From contig JAFTRA010000035.1 in NCBI GenBank assembly GCA_017462485.1, positions 126,168 to 190,167 of the forward strand: a stretch of DNA of 64,000 bases, in the 5' to 3' direction. Shown here in pieces: positions 15,668-23,828 of this stretch. Position numbers and translations under genes: made by a program. Each line of letters begins with the position of its first letter. Within the stretch, counting starts at the first letter, position 1. The notes beneath the pieces were generated by a model. That model was not told the origin of the DNA and did no database searches. It saw only the letters and a program-made list of their open reading frames with translations. Source of the stretch: Clostridia bacterium (GTDB taxonomy: Bacteria; Bacillota; Clostridia; Oscillospirales; CAG-272).

Positions 15668-17089
15668 TTATCTCTGTTTTTTTATTTTGCTTAATAAAAT
15701 TCCAAACACCGTCTTGTCACCCTTGCGGTAGAACATAAGTCCCACAAGCATAAACACAGCAAATACCGCAAGATAGTAAAGATTGCCCATTTTATGACTT
15801 ACGATGCTCGCTACGACTATTACAATAACGCCAAGGCAAGAAAGAATGGGAAAAACGAATCTCTTTACAGGGTGAAGGTCTTTTTCTTTTATCATAAAGT
15901 TGATAAGAATCGGTACGTAGAGGGGGTAAAGCGTTATTATCGGAAGCTCTGACGAATCGAAGGCATACTGACCGAACCAGCCGAAAAACTGACCGCCTAC
16001 AAAGTATGCAAACCATATCACACACATAAAGAGCGCAACCGACGATGAATTGTTAGGTATATTCGTTTTAGCATCAAGCTGGGACATTGTTTCGGGGGCA
16101 ACTCCCTCACCTCTCACCGAAAGAGCATAAAAGCCTCTGGTGCAGGCAAGCATAAGCCCGTTGAGAGTGCCAAGGCAGGAAACAACGATAAGAATGTTTA
16201 TTACAGACGCTATCACAGGACCGAAGAATTTGAATGCCTCCGGCGTGCCTTTAATACCGAGCATCGACATATCAGCAAGAGCGAGAACTCCGACGTAATA
16301 AAGAACATAAGCAACAATTATTACCGCAGCACCTATCCCAAGAGCTATCGGAAGATTTTTCTTTGAATCCTTTATCTCCGCATTAAGCGAAGTCGCTATT
16401 ATCCAACCCTCGTATGCGAAAACGGTACAGCAAACAGCCGTAAATAAGCTTCCCATACCAACCTCTATCGCAGGATTTGTTCCGGGATAAATCGTGCCCT
16501 CCGCTTCACTTACGTACCTAAAGCTCTCAACGAGGTTTCCGTTTATAAGTCCTATAACCGTTCCCACTATTGCTATGAATAAGATGGGAATAAGCTTTAT
16601 AACGGTCGTTGAAACCTGAACACGCCCCGCAAGCTTAGGAGCTACCGCATTTATGAAATAGAATACTATGAGATAACAAGCCGCTATAACCATACATTCA
16701 GCGCTCGCAATCTTACTGTCATCCCCGACTATAGCCACAAGAGTGTATCTTGCGGAAACCCAGGCAAGAACAGAAGTCATAGCAGGATAATATATCGTAG
16801 ACATAAACCAGCCTATAAAATAAGCGTAGGTTGTTCCGCAGGTAGCCTCAGCGTAGTCAACAGCACCACCGCATTTTTCGTACTTCGTAGCCATAACGCC
16901 GAACGTAACGCTTAATACGACCATTATAGCTCCGCCTATAATCCAGGCGAGAACACCCATAAGAGCATCGCCGGCAGTCGCCCTAAGCACAGTCTGAGCC
17001 TTAAAGAATATTCCTGATCCTATAACAATGCCGACAACCATGCATATAGCCATCGCAAGACCGTATTTTCTTTGAATTTTATTTTCCAT
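15668..17089 (-). CDS. APC-superfamily amino acid permease
   Basis: A 473-residue, 12-helix inner-membrane transporter. The first helix contains the unwound substrate-binding motif VGIVIGSGIFFK, and AYEGWIIATSLNAEIKD (~residue 228) is the conserved helix-6 region of the LAT/SteT-type amino acid exchangers. These proteins take up or exchange neutral amino acids such as Ser/Thr. GAAAGGAT precedes the start. It is the first gene of a two-gene unit with the GH94 enzyme, although a metabolic link between an amino acid carrier and a phosphorylase is not obvious. Confidence 0.8.
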   Translation of the reverse strand: MENKIQRKYGLAMAICMVVGIVIGSGIFFKAQTVLRATAGDALMGVLAWIIGGAIMVVLSVTFGVMATKYEKCGGAVDYAEATCGTTYAYFIGWFMSTIYYPAMTSVLAWVSARYTLVAIVGDDSKIASAECMVIAACYLIVFYFINAVAPKLAGRVQVSTTVIKLIPILFIAIVGTVIGLINGNLVESFRYVSEAEGTIYPGTNPAIEVGMGSLFTAVCCTVFAYEGWIIATSLNAEIKDSKKNLPIALGIGAAVIIVAYVLYYVGVLALADMSMLGIKGTPEAFKFFGPVIASVINILIVVSCLGTLNGLMLACTRGFYALSVRGEGVAPETMSQLDAKTNIPNNSSSVALFMCVIWFAYFVGGQFFGWFGQYAFDSSELPIITLYPLYVPILINFMIKEKDLHPVKRFVFPILSCLGVIVIVVASIVSHKMGNLYYLAVFAVFMLVGLMFYRKGDKTVFGILLSKIKKQR

Positions 17090-17132
17090 TGCGTTTATCC
17101 TTTCTGTGACGAGTTCGTATCTAATTCACTTA

Positions 17133-17161
17133 ATTCTATCATATATTTTTGAAAATAGCAA
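17133..17161 (-). promoter_or_regulatory. Sigma-A promoter of the APC permease-GH94 unit
   Basis: Minus strand: TTGCTA at 17156-17161 and TAGAAT at 17133-17138, 17-nt spacer, with TG before the -10 box. Confidence 0.7.
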
Positions 17162-17230
17162 CACATTTTTTCTTTATTTCACTTTTTGTTAGAATAAAGG
17201 AACGTTTTTTCCTATTTTATCTCAAAAAAC

Positions 17231-17259
17231 TTGATTTTCTTTTACAAATTTGGTATAAT
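17231..17259 (+). promoter_or_regulatory. Sigma-A promoter of the YfcC-like permease gene
   Basis: TTGATT at 17231-17236 and TATAAT at 17254-17259 with 17 nt between. It is divergent from the APC permease promoter 70 nt away, so the two may share regulation. Confidence 0.85.
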
Positions 17260-17298
17260 ACCCCTTGTATTTTTACTATTTTACTTTTGAGGACAGAT

Positions 17299-18753
17299 AT
17301 GCAACAAAGCAGCGCATCAAACGAGAACGCAAAAGGTGACAAGGCGTTTTCGAGTATAAGCTTAAAATCGTTTATCACGGTAATGATTCTCCTAATCTCC
17401 ATTCTCATTATAAGCGGAGCGCTCTCATACTTTATCCCGAGCGGAAGCTTTGAGATAAGTGAGAGCGGAGTCATTATAGCGGACAGTTACGTGAAGGGAG
17501 AGGTTGACGGTATCGCCCCGTGGCGAGTTCTTACCGCACCCGTAAGAGTTTTCTTCTCGGAAGACGGCATTACCATCATAATGATATGCCTCTTTCTACT
17601 CATTATGAGCGGAATATTCAATCTGCTGGAAAAGACAAACGGAATCAAAATTTTCATAGGCAAGCTCGTAAGAGGCATTGCGAAAAAAGATAAAATTCTC
17701 ATTTGCCTGGCGGTTCTCGTTTTTATGCTCTTCGGAAGCTTTTTCGGTATGTTTGAAGAGCTTATTACTCTTTTGCCGCTTATGATAATTCTCACTATAT
17801 CTCTTGATATGGACACCATGATGGGACTCGGAATCTGTATGCTTTCCGCATGCTTCGGCTTTGCCGCCGCGATAACCAATCCCTTCTCGGTAGGACTTGC
17901 GGCATCTGTTGCGGGAATCGGTGTTACCGATGGCGTATGGCTTCGAATCATATACTTCGCTTTAATTTACGTTACCCTTTGCGCTTTTCTTCTTATTTAT
18001 CTTCACCGTATAAGAAAGAACCCGCATCTCTCTCCGACGTATGAAGAAGACCTGCGCAAAAAAGAAAGCCTCGACGGTGTTCTAAAATCGGAAACCGTAG
18101 GTGAGGACAGAACCTTTAAAATCTATCTCGTTTTCTTTTTGACGGAGATAGTAATACTAGGTATTATAGCAACGGTGCCCGCTATTTCAGGCTACGCTAT
18201 ACCCATTCTTGCCGCAAGCTTCCTCGTAGGTGGCATAAGCGCGAGACTTCTCGTTACCAAAAATGCGAAAAACACCTTTAAACACTTCCTTTGCGGCGCA
18301 TCGGCTATGCTTCCCGCAGTTCTGATGATAGCCGTAGCGTCATCGGTAAAGCTCGTTATGGTAGAGAGTGAAATAATCGACACGGTTATGCACTTCGTTA
18401 TCGAAAATCTCAAAGACAAGAACAAATTCGTCGCAGTTATTCTTATATACCTTCTCGTTTTATTCCTGCAATTCTTTATCGGCTCGGCATCAGCGAAGAT
18501 TATGCTGGTTATGCCGATAATAATGCCGATAGCCGCAGCGCTCGGTATATCTCCTGCGCTCGTTATACTCGTTTACTGCATGGCTGACGGCTTCAGCGAT
18601 ATGATAATTCCTACAAATCCTATTCTTCTCGTCGGACTTTCGATAGGAAACATTTCCTACGTTAAATGGCTTAAGTGGACCTTGGCTCTCCAGCTTATCG
18701 TCTTTGCGCTCACCGTTCTTATTCTCTTGTTTGCGGTTACTATAGGATATTAA
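17299..18753 (+). CDS. YfcC-family (DcuC/AbgT-related) C4-dicarboxylate or peptide-type permease
   Basis: The start at 17299 follows GAGGAC by 6 nt and lies 40 nt after the -10 box; longer in-frame starts would lie upstream of the promoter. The 484-residue protein has ~12 membrane segments. The paired loops FGFAAAITNPFSVGLA (~residue 191) and DGFSDMIIPTNPILLVG (~432) are the hallmark helical-hairpin motifs of the YfcC branch of the ion transporter superfamily. Members are annotated as anaerobic C4-dicarboxylate, arginine/ornithine or basic peptide carriers, so the substrate is open. Single-gene unit. Confidence 0.75.
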   Translation: MQQSSASNENAKGDKAFSSISLKSFITVMILLISILIISGALSYFIPSGSFEISESGVIIADSYVKGEVDGIAPWRVLTAPVRVFFSEDGITIIMICLFLLIMSGIFNLLEKTNGIKIFIGKLVRGIAKKDKILICLAVLVFMLFGSFFGMFEELITLLPLMIILTISLDMDTMMGLGICMLSACFGFAAAITNPFSVGLAASVAGIGVTDGVWLRIIYFALIYVTLCAFLLIYLHRIRKNPHLSPTYEEDLRKKESLDGVLKSETVGEDRTFKIYLVFFLTEIVILGIIATVPAISGYAIPILAASFLVGGISARLLVTKNAKNTFKHFLCGASAMLPAVLMIAVASSVKLVMVESEIIDTVMHFVIENLKDKNKFVAVILIYLLVLFLQFFIGSASAKIMLVMPIIMPIAAALGISPALVILVYCMADGFSDMIIPTNPILLVGLSIGNISYVKWLKWTLALQLIVFALTVLILLFAVTIGY

Positions 18754-18887
18754 GTCTTTTTGCTTTTAATTTTGATAAAAGCATTAATGCTTTGCAGAAA
18801 TACGTCTTAAAACCTCCAATGCAAAAAAGAACTCCGCCGTAGCTTTACGGCGGAGTTCTTCGCTTAACTTATACTGATGAGAACAGC
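18754..18887. other. Short intergenic region
   Basis: It holds a small palindrome (AAAGCATTAATGCTTT, 18778-18793) and the terminator hairpin at 18827-18860. No gene seen on either strand. Confidence 0.5.
18821..18860 (-). terminator. Terminator of the cysteine-rich peptide gene
   Basis: A perfect 14-bp stem (AAGAACTCCGCCGT and complement) with a 6-nt loop, followed on the minus strand by TTTTTTGC. It lies 28 nt beyond the stop codon of the 31-codon gene; it may also stop plus-strand transcripts. Confidence 0.85.
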
Positions 18888-18983
18888 TTAATTGCAGCAG
18901 CAGCAGAACACGAGGATTATAGCTAAGATTATTATCCAGGTGCAGTTATCATCGAAAAGATTGCAGAAGCAGTTGTTATTCAT
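18888..18983 (-). CDS. 31-residue cysteine-rich single-span membrane peptide
   Basis: A small gene read from 18983 to the TAA at 18888. CGGAGGAG sits 8 nt before the ATG, and a strong terminator follows, so it has all parts of an independent gene. The product starts MNNNCFCNLF, continues DDNCTW, has a hydrophobic span IIILAIILVF and ends CCCCN. Seven of 31 residues are Cys. The design (polar Cys/Asn head, short membrane span, Cys cluster at the end) recalls small high-cysteine peptides found near many Clostridia genes and some spore-coat-type peptides, but I cannot name a family. Function unknown. The neighbours (YfcC permease, metallophosphoesterase) do not suggest one. Confidence 0.7.
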   Translation of the reverse strand: MNNNCFCNLFDDNCTWIIILAIILVFCCCCN

Positions 18984-19076
18984 ATATGTTCTCCTCCGAG
19001 GTGTCTTTTGAGCATTGGCTCATTAGCATATTATGCCGGGAGGATTTTTTTGTTACCGTTTTCGGAAAATTAAGCC

Positions 19077-20123
19077 TTAATTTTCAAAATTCTTGATTTC
19101 GGGATTATAGCACTCGTCGTGGTCAACCGATATTCCGTACGCATATTCGGTTTTTCTTCCCTCTATCTTTATTTTTCCGTTATCGGTCACTGTTACGATA
19201 GCATAGAGCGGAGAATCAAAGAAGAGAGTCTGCGCTCCCATAGAAAGCGACGAATAAGGCATTTCAAAACTTCCTATGAGGTTGCCATCTTCATCATAAT
19301 CCAGATAATCAAAGGTGTATTTTGGTTTTTCCGAGTCTTGCTCGGCATAAGGATAATAAGGCCGGCTCTTCCATATAGCGTTTATCGCTGCAGGACAGTC
19401 AAAATAGCACACGCCCTCGACTATGGCGTTATGATTTGAATGATAATGACCGTTTATAGCAAGAACAACGGTCTTTTCTCTTTTAGCGTTTACCTCGGCG
19501 AATATACCCCTCACCGCCTCAGCATCGGGAGAGGAATTCCATTCTCCCGAAAATGAAGCGTGAGAGAAAACTATGCACTTAAGCGACTTATCCGCGGCGT
19601 CAAAAAGAACATTCTTCAGCCAAGTAATCTGCTCGTCACCGAGCGAATCCGGAAGAGTATTTTCCTTAGGCTTCCCCCAGCTCTTAGTACGGTTATGCTC
19701 GTACTTTCCGTCGGGAGTTGCAGAATAGTTGGTATCAAGGAAGATAAGACGGAACTTTTCTGTATCGTAATAAGAGTACCCTATACTTCCGTCTTCTATC
19801 GATTTGCTCTCTGTTCCATATACGAGCTTATCTGTTCTGTTTGACAAAAGAGGGGTAATGCGCTGCATTGAATTATCCGTGCTCTCAAGCTCGTGGTTGC
19901 CGTAAACTCCAAATACAGACAAACCGTATTCGTTGTCAATGTACTTCTTCACAATCTCGGGTGAACCCTTATAATCATTGCAAAAATCACCTAAATGCAC
20001 ACAAAAATTTACTTTTTCGTCGTTTGCCGCCTTTAAAACCTCGTCAAGATGTTTCGTAGTTGCAGCATACATTTTCTTTTTGTAATGTAAATCCCCGAGC
20101 ACTAAAAACTTAAGTTCAGCCAT
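19077..20123 (-). CDS. Calcineurin-like metallophosphoesterase
   Basis: A 348-residue soluble protein with the full metallophosphoesterase motif set: LGDLHY (~residue 10), HLGDFCND (~44), YGNHE (~75), FSHASFSG (~190) and NGHYHSNH (~225). These bind a two-metal centre that hydrolyses phosphomonoesters or diesters. It has no signal peptide. The C-terminal ~90 residues form an extra beta-rich tail. It starts 10 nt after the topB stop, so the two genes probably share a transcript. The substrate is unknown; a nucleotide or nucleic-acid role is possible from the neighbour but not shown. Confidence 0.8.
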   Translation of the reverse strand: MAELKFLVLGDLHYKKKMYAATTKHLDEVLKAANDEKVNFCVHLGDFCNDYKGSPEIVKKYIDNEYGLSVFGVYGNHELESTDNSMQRITPLLSNRTDKLVYGTESKSIEDGSIGYSYYDTEKFRLIFLDTNYSATPDGKYEHNRTKSWGKPKENTLPDSLGDEQITWLKNVLFDAADKSLKCIVFSHASFSGEWNSSPDAEAVRGIFAEVNAKREKTVVLAINGHYHSNHNAIVEGVCYFDCPAAINAIWKSRPYYPYAEQDSEKPKYTFDYLDYDEDGNLIGSFEMPYSSLSMGAQTLFFDSPLYAIVTVTDNGKIKIEGRKTEYAYGISVDHDECYNPEIKNFEN

Positions 20124-20133
20124 TTTGTTTACC

Positions 20134-22263
20134 TCATTTTGAAAAGTCGAATACTACCTTACCGTCTTTTATGACAAGTCTTGCCTCAAATGCCTTACCG
20201 CCCTTTGAGATAAATCCGCGCATTTTTGCAGTAGAGCCTTCGGCAAGCATACGCATCACCTCGAGCTTCGGTAGCGTCTTCTTGCATATAGTGAGTCCAA
20301 CACGGAATTCACAGCCGCTGCCGTACCCCATACAGCCGTAGCTCATCTTACCGCGTACTACGTTCTTCCCGCAGACAGGGCATTTGCCAAGAATTTCTCC
20401 GTATTCACCGGTATCAACCGCCTCGGATTTTGGAAGAGGGTCAACTCCGCCTCGCTTGAATATTTCGCCTATCTCGTTTTCACAAAGCTTTACACTCTCG
20501 TCAACGGTCATTTCTCCACGGAATACGCGCTTGAGCGCCTTACCGAGCTCACTCGTCTTATACTTATCCATCATTATGGAAAGCTTATCAAGCGATTCGA
20601 CAAGATATTCTCCGTCGGGCAAAATGGTATAAACGTCTTTTTTAAGGTCTATATATCCGCTTCGCTTGGCGTTGTCTATAATTCCCGTTCTCGTAGCCTC
20701 TGTTCCCAGCTCAAGACCTTCGAATATAGCACGGTATTCCTCAGCGTCGTCAACCTCACCGCTCTCGGCAAGCTCCTTCGCCTTGGCTTTATCGTCCTTG
20801 AAGGGATTTTTCAAATATTTGTTTAGCGTTTCAATGGTATAATGCTTCGGGGGCGTAGTTTGCTTTTCGGTAGGAGCGAAATTAATATTCACCTCGTCGC
20901 CAACCTCAAGCTTCGGAAGCACCTTGTCCTTCGTATTATAGTCGTCGTACTTAGTCCAGCCCGGAGTGATAATAACCGTTCCTTTCATGCTGAACTCCTC
21001 AAGCTCCCCGACCTTTATACGTATTTCACTCTTCTCCGCAAGGCATTCCTCAGCGCAGAACACCGCTACAAAGCGGCGAAGAACAGTTGAATAAACCTGC
21101 TTTTCCTTTTCCGTAAGCTTCTCAACCTGCGGAATCTTATAGGTAGGCGTCAAGGCGGAGTGCGATTCTATTTTTGAATCGTCGAAGATATATTTGGAGT
21201 CCTTGAAGCGAACGGGATAGCCGAGTCTTCCTACGTTCTGAATTATAGCTCTTATCTTATCCTTTTCAGCCGTGGCAAGATACTCCGAGTTGGTTCTCGG
21301 ATAGGTTAAATATCCGTCCTCGTAAAGCTTCTGAATTATTTTAAGGCTTTCAGCCATGCTCATTTTATATTTTTTACCAAGCACGTTCTGAAGGGTCGAA
21401 AGGGAGTAAAGCTTTCCGGGAAGTATAGCGTCTTTTTTGCTTTCAACGAAGGTAACAGTAGCACCCGTTTCGTTATAAAGCAACGCTTCCTTTTCGGCGC
21501 TTGCTATATCGTCTGCCGAAAACTTCTTTTTACCCGTAAGCTCTATCTTCTCTCCCTTGGTTTTCGATGAAGAGGAGATTACGTAATACTTCTCGGGCTT
21601 GAAGTTTCTTATTTCCATATCTCTTTCGTATATAGCCTTAACAATAGGCACTATAACTCTTCCTACGCGGAGCAGCTTTCCGCATCTTATAGTGGCATAC
21701 CGTGTAAGATTTACGCCGTAAAGCCAGTCTATATAGGTACGGGCAAAGCCCTCGTTCGCGAGGTTATCGTACTTTTCCTCGCTCTGCATTTCAAGAAGCG
21801 CCTTCGCGACGGTTTCGGGAGTCTGGTCGGGCAGCCAAAGACGCATTTGCGGCTTTTCCGACTTAAGAGCGTTCGCAACGCAAAGACGGACTATAATTTC
21901 TCCCTCTCGGTCAGCGTCTCCTGCGTTTACAATTGCGTCAACGTCAGGGCGGTTGCAAAGCTTTTCAAGAATACCGAACTGACGTTTTACGCCTGCATCG
22001 ACCTCCCTTTTTCCGTCCGCTTTTTTAAGCTCAAACTTAAACGACTCCGGAAAGCAGGGTAAATTATCAAGAGTCCAGCCTCTTGATTCGTTCGGCTTGT
22101 CCGAGTAGGATTCTATGTCGGCGAGCGAAAACAAATGACCGAACGCCCAGCTTACGATATAATCGTTACCTATAAAGTAGCCGTTTTCTTTTTTCATTTC
22201 TCCCGAAATACCTGCGACTATGTTTCTCGCAAGGCTCGGCTTCTCGGCGATAATCAGCTTCAT
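20134..22263 (-). CDS. topB: DNA topoisomerase III (type IA)
   Basis: A 709-residue type IA topoisomerase that relaxes and decatenates single-stranded or negatively supercoiled DNA by transient cleavage through Tyr. The start at 22263 has AAAGGAGAG before it and gives the standard N-terminus MKLIIAEKPSLARNI of the Toprim domain. Acidic Toprim residues are in NAGDADREGE. The active-site Tyr is in LTYPRTNSEY (~residue 322). The C-terminus carries one zinc ribbon (CPVCGK...CMGYGSGCEF, ~630-655). Length is usual for Bacillota TopB. Chromosomal TopB is common, and no conjugation genes are near, so I do not read it as part of an integrative element. It is the first gene of a unit with the metallophosphoesterase. 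Confidence 0.9.
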   Translation of the reverse strand: MKLIIAEKPSLARNIVAGISGEMKKENGYFIGNDYIVSWAFGHLFSLADIESYSDKPNESRGWTLDNLPCFPESFKFELKKADGKREVDAGVKRQFGILEKLCNRPDVDAIVNAGDADREGEIIVRLCVANALKSEKPQMRLWLPDQTPETVAKALLEMQSEEKYDNLANEGFARTYIDWLYGVNLTRYATIRCGKLLRVGRVIVPIVKAIYERDMEIRNFKPEKYYVISSSSKTKGEKIELTGKKKFSADDIASAEKEALLYNETGATVTFVESKKDAILPGKLYSLSTLQNVLGKKYKMSMAESLKIIQKLYEDGYLTYPRTNSEYLATAEKDKIRAIIQNVGRLGYPVRFKDSKYIFDDSKIESHSALTPTYKIPQVEKLTEKEKQVYSTVLRRFVAVFCAEECLAEKSEIRIKVGELEEFSMKGTVIITPGWTKYDDYNTKDKVLPKLEVGDEVNINFAPTEKQTTPPKHYTIETLNKYLKNPFKDDKAKAKELAESGEVDDAEEYRAIFEGLELGTEATRTGIIDNAKRSGYIDLKKDVYTILPDGEYLVESLDKLSIMMDKYKTSELGKALKRVFRGEMTVDESVKLCENEIGEIFKRGGVDPLPKSEAVDTGEYGEILGKCPVCGKNVVRGKMSYGCMGYGSGCEFRVGLTICKKTLPKLEVMRMLAEGSTAKMRGFISKGGKAFEARLVIKDGKVVFDFSK

Positions 22264-22467
22264 ATTTCGCTCTCCTTTCATTTTTTGAGTGTGAATATTT
22301 TCCATTGTAACACATTATTCTGAAAATTTCCACCCCAAATTTTCATTTTTTGAATAAATTTACATTTGTCTTCCATCTCCGTTTCCCAAAATCCCCGAAG
22401 AAAAAGTAAATATACACAAAAAAGCGAAGTGTTTTTTTGCTAAAGTGCCGTTTTTAAATTTATCTAC

Positions 22468-22496
22468 TTTAATTTTAAATTATATTATGTTATAAT
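22468..22496 (+). promoter_or_regulatory. Promoter before tdk, head of the salvage-ATP synthase gene series
   Basis: A perfect TATAAT at 22491-22496, 30 nt before the tdk start, in a very AT-rich stretch. The -35 region (TTTAAT, 22468-22473) is weak. Confidence 0.5.
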
Positions 22497-22525
22497 ATGC
22501 TCGTAACAAAATTTGAGAGGTGGAT

Positions 22526-23116
22526 ATGGCAAAGCTTTATTTCAAATATGGAGCGATGGGTTCTTCCAAAACGGCTCAGGCGCTGATAACCAAATTTAAT
22601 TACGAAGAGCGCGGAATGAAGGTATGGCTCATAAAGCCTTCGATAGATAACCGCGACGGAGCTGATATTATCAAATCAAGAGTCGGACTTTATGCTCACA
22701 GCTCGGCAATAGACAAATCCGACGATATTTTCGAAAAGTTTCTCCCGAGCAGAACGGACGTTGACGTTATTATTGCCGACGAGTGCCAATTTTTTACGGA
22801 AGAGCAGATAGATGCGCTTCGCAAAATCGTTGACGAATACGATATTCCCGTTTTATGCTTCGGTCTTCGCACCGACTTTCTCTCCCACCTATTCCCCGGC
22901 TCAAAAAGACTTTTCGAGGTGGCCGACTCAATAGCGGAGATAAAAACCATCTGCGAGTGCGGAAGCAAGGCTACGGTCAACGCAAGACTGGACTCGGATA
23001 TGAACGTAGTTACCGAGGGAAGCCAGGTAATGATAGGCGGTAACGAAAGCTATATCGCTATGTGCCACAAGTGCTGGCGCGAAAAAATCAGAGCTCAAAG
23101 AGCAAAGAGGCAGTAA
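22526..23116 (+). CDS. tdk: Thymidine kinase (type II)
   Basis: A 196-residue enzyme that phosphorylates thymidine or deoxyuridine with ATP. The start at 22526 is preferred: GAGAGG is 6 nt before it, and the GTG two codons earlier overlaps that site. The P-loop reads GAMGSSKTAQ (~residues 8-17). The DECQFF motif (~91) supplies the Mg2+/base residues. A Cys4 zinc lasso is formed by CECGSK (~146) and CHKCW (~183). It is the first gene of a long plus-strand series of nucleoside salvage genes. Confidence 0.93.
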   Translation: MAKLYFKYGAMGSSKTAQALITKFNYEERGMKVWLIKPSIDNRDGADIIKSRVGLYAHSSAIDKSDDIFEKFLPSRTDVDVIIADECQFFTEEQIDALRKIVDEYDIPVLCFGLRTDFLSHLFPGSKRLFEVADSIAEIKTICECGSKATVNARLDSDMNVVTEGSQVMIGGNESYIAMCHKCWREKIRAQRAKRQ

Positions 23117-23143
23117 TTAAAATATCTTGAAAGGCGAATAATT

Positions 23144-23812
23144 ATGAATATCAATGAAATTCTCAAAAAATGCGACCATACTCTTCTCTCCCAGAGTGCT
23201 ACCTGGAACGACATTAAAGCTATATGCGACGACGGAATCAAATATTCTACCGCGTCCGTATGTATTCCTCCCTCGTTCGTAAAGGAAGCAAAGAAATACG
23301 TAGGCGATAAGCTCAAGATATGCACGGTCATTGGATTCCCAAACGGCTACAATACTACCGCGGTTAAGGTTTTCGAGACACGCGAGGCTCTTCTTTCGGG
23401 CGCTGACGAGATAGACACCGTTATAAACATAGGTGACCTTAAAGCGAAGAAATACGGCGCAATTCTTGCCGAGCTTAAGGCTCTTAAGTCGGAGTGCGGT
23501 GAAAAAATACTCAAGGTTATTATAGAGACCTGCCTGCTTACTGACGATGAGAAAATCAAAATGTGCGAAATCGTTACGGAGTCGGGCGCAGATTATATAA
23601 AGACCTCGACAGGATTCTCTACCGGCGGAGCGACTCGAGAGGACGTAGCTCTCTTTGCAAAGCACGTAGGCGAGGGCGTTCTTATCAAGGCTGCTGGCGG
23701 TATCGCAAGCATCAAGGACGCGGAGGACTTTATAGCACTCGGAGCGTCAAGACTCGGCACAAGCCGTGTGGTTAAGATAGCGAAAAACGAAAATAGCTCA
23801 TCAAACTACTGA
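23144..23812 (+). CDS. deoC: Deoxyribose-phosphate aldolase
   Basis: A 222-residue class I aldolase that splits 2-deoxyribose 5-phosphate into glyceraldehyde 3-phosphate and acetaldehyde. The Schiff-base Lys is in [10 protein letters not shown] (~residue 150), and the second active-site Lys in LIKAAGGI (~179). The N-terminal DHTLLSQSA and EIDTVINIG motifs also match DeoC. Its substrate is made by the nucleoside phosphorylases and phosphopentomutase encoded downstream. Gap of 27 nt after tdk. Confidence 0.95.
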   Translation: MNINEILKKCDHTLLSQSATWNDIKAICDDGIKYSTASVCIPPSFVKEAKKYVGDKLKICTVIGFPNGYNTTAVKVFETREALLSGADEIDTVINIGDLKAKKYGAILAELKALKSECGEKILKVIIETCLLTDDEKIKMCEIVTESGADYIKTSTGFSTGGATREDVALFAKHVGEGVLIKAAGGIASIKDAEDFIALGASRLGTSRVVKIAKNENSSSNY

Positions 23813-23828
23813 TTCAAAGGTAACATTT

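Noticed and set aside
20134..22263. topB as a sign of an integrative conjugative element
   Set aside because: No relaxase, type IV secretion, integrase or attachment repeats are in the window, and TopB is also a normal chromosomal gene.
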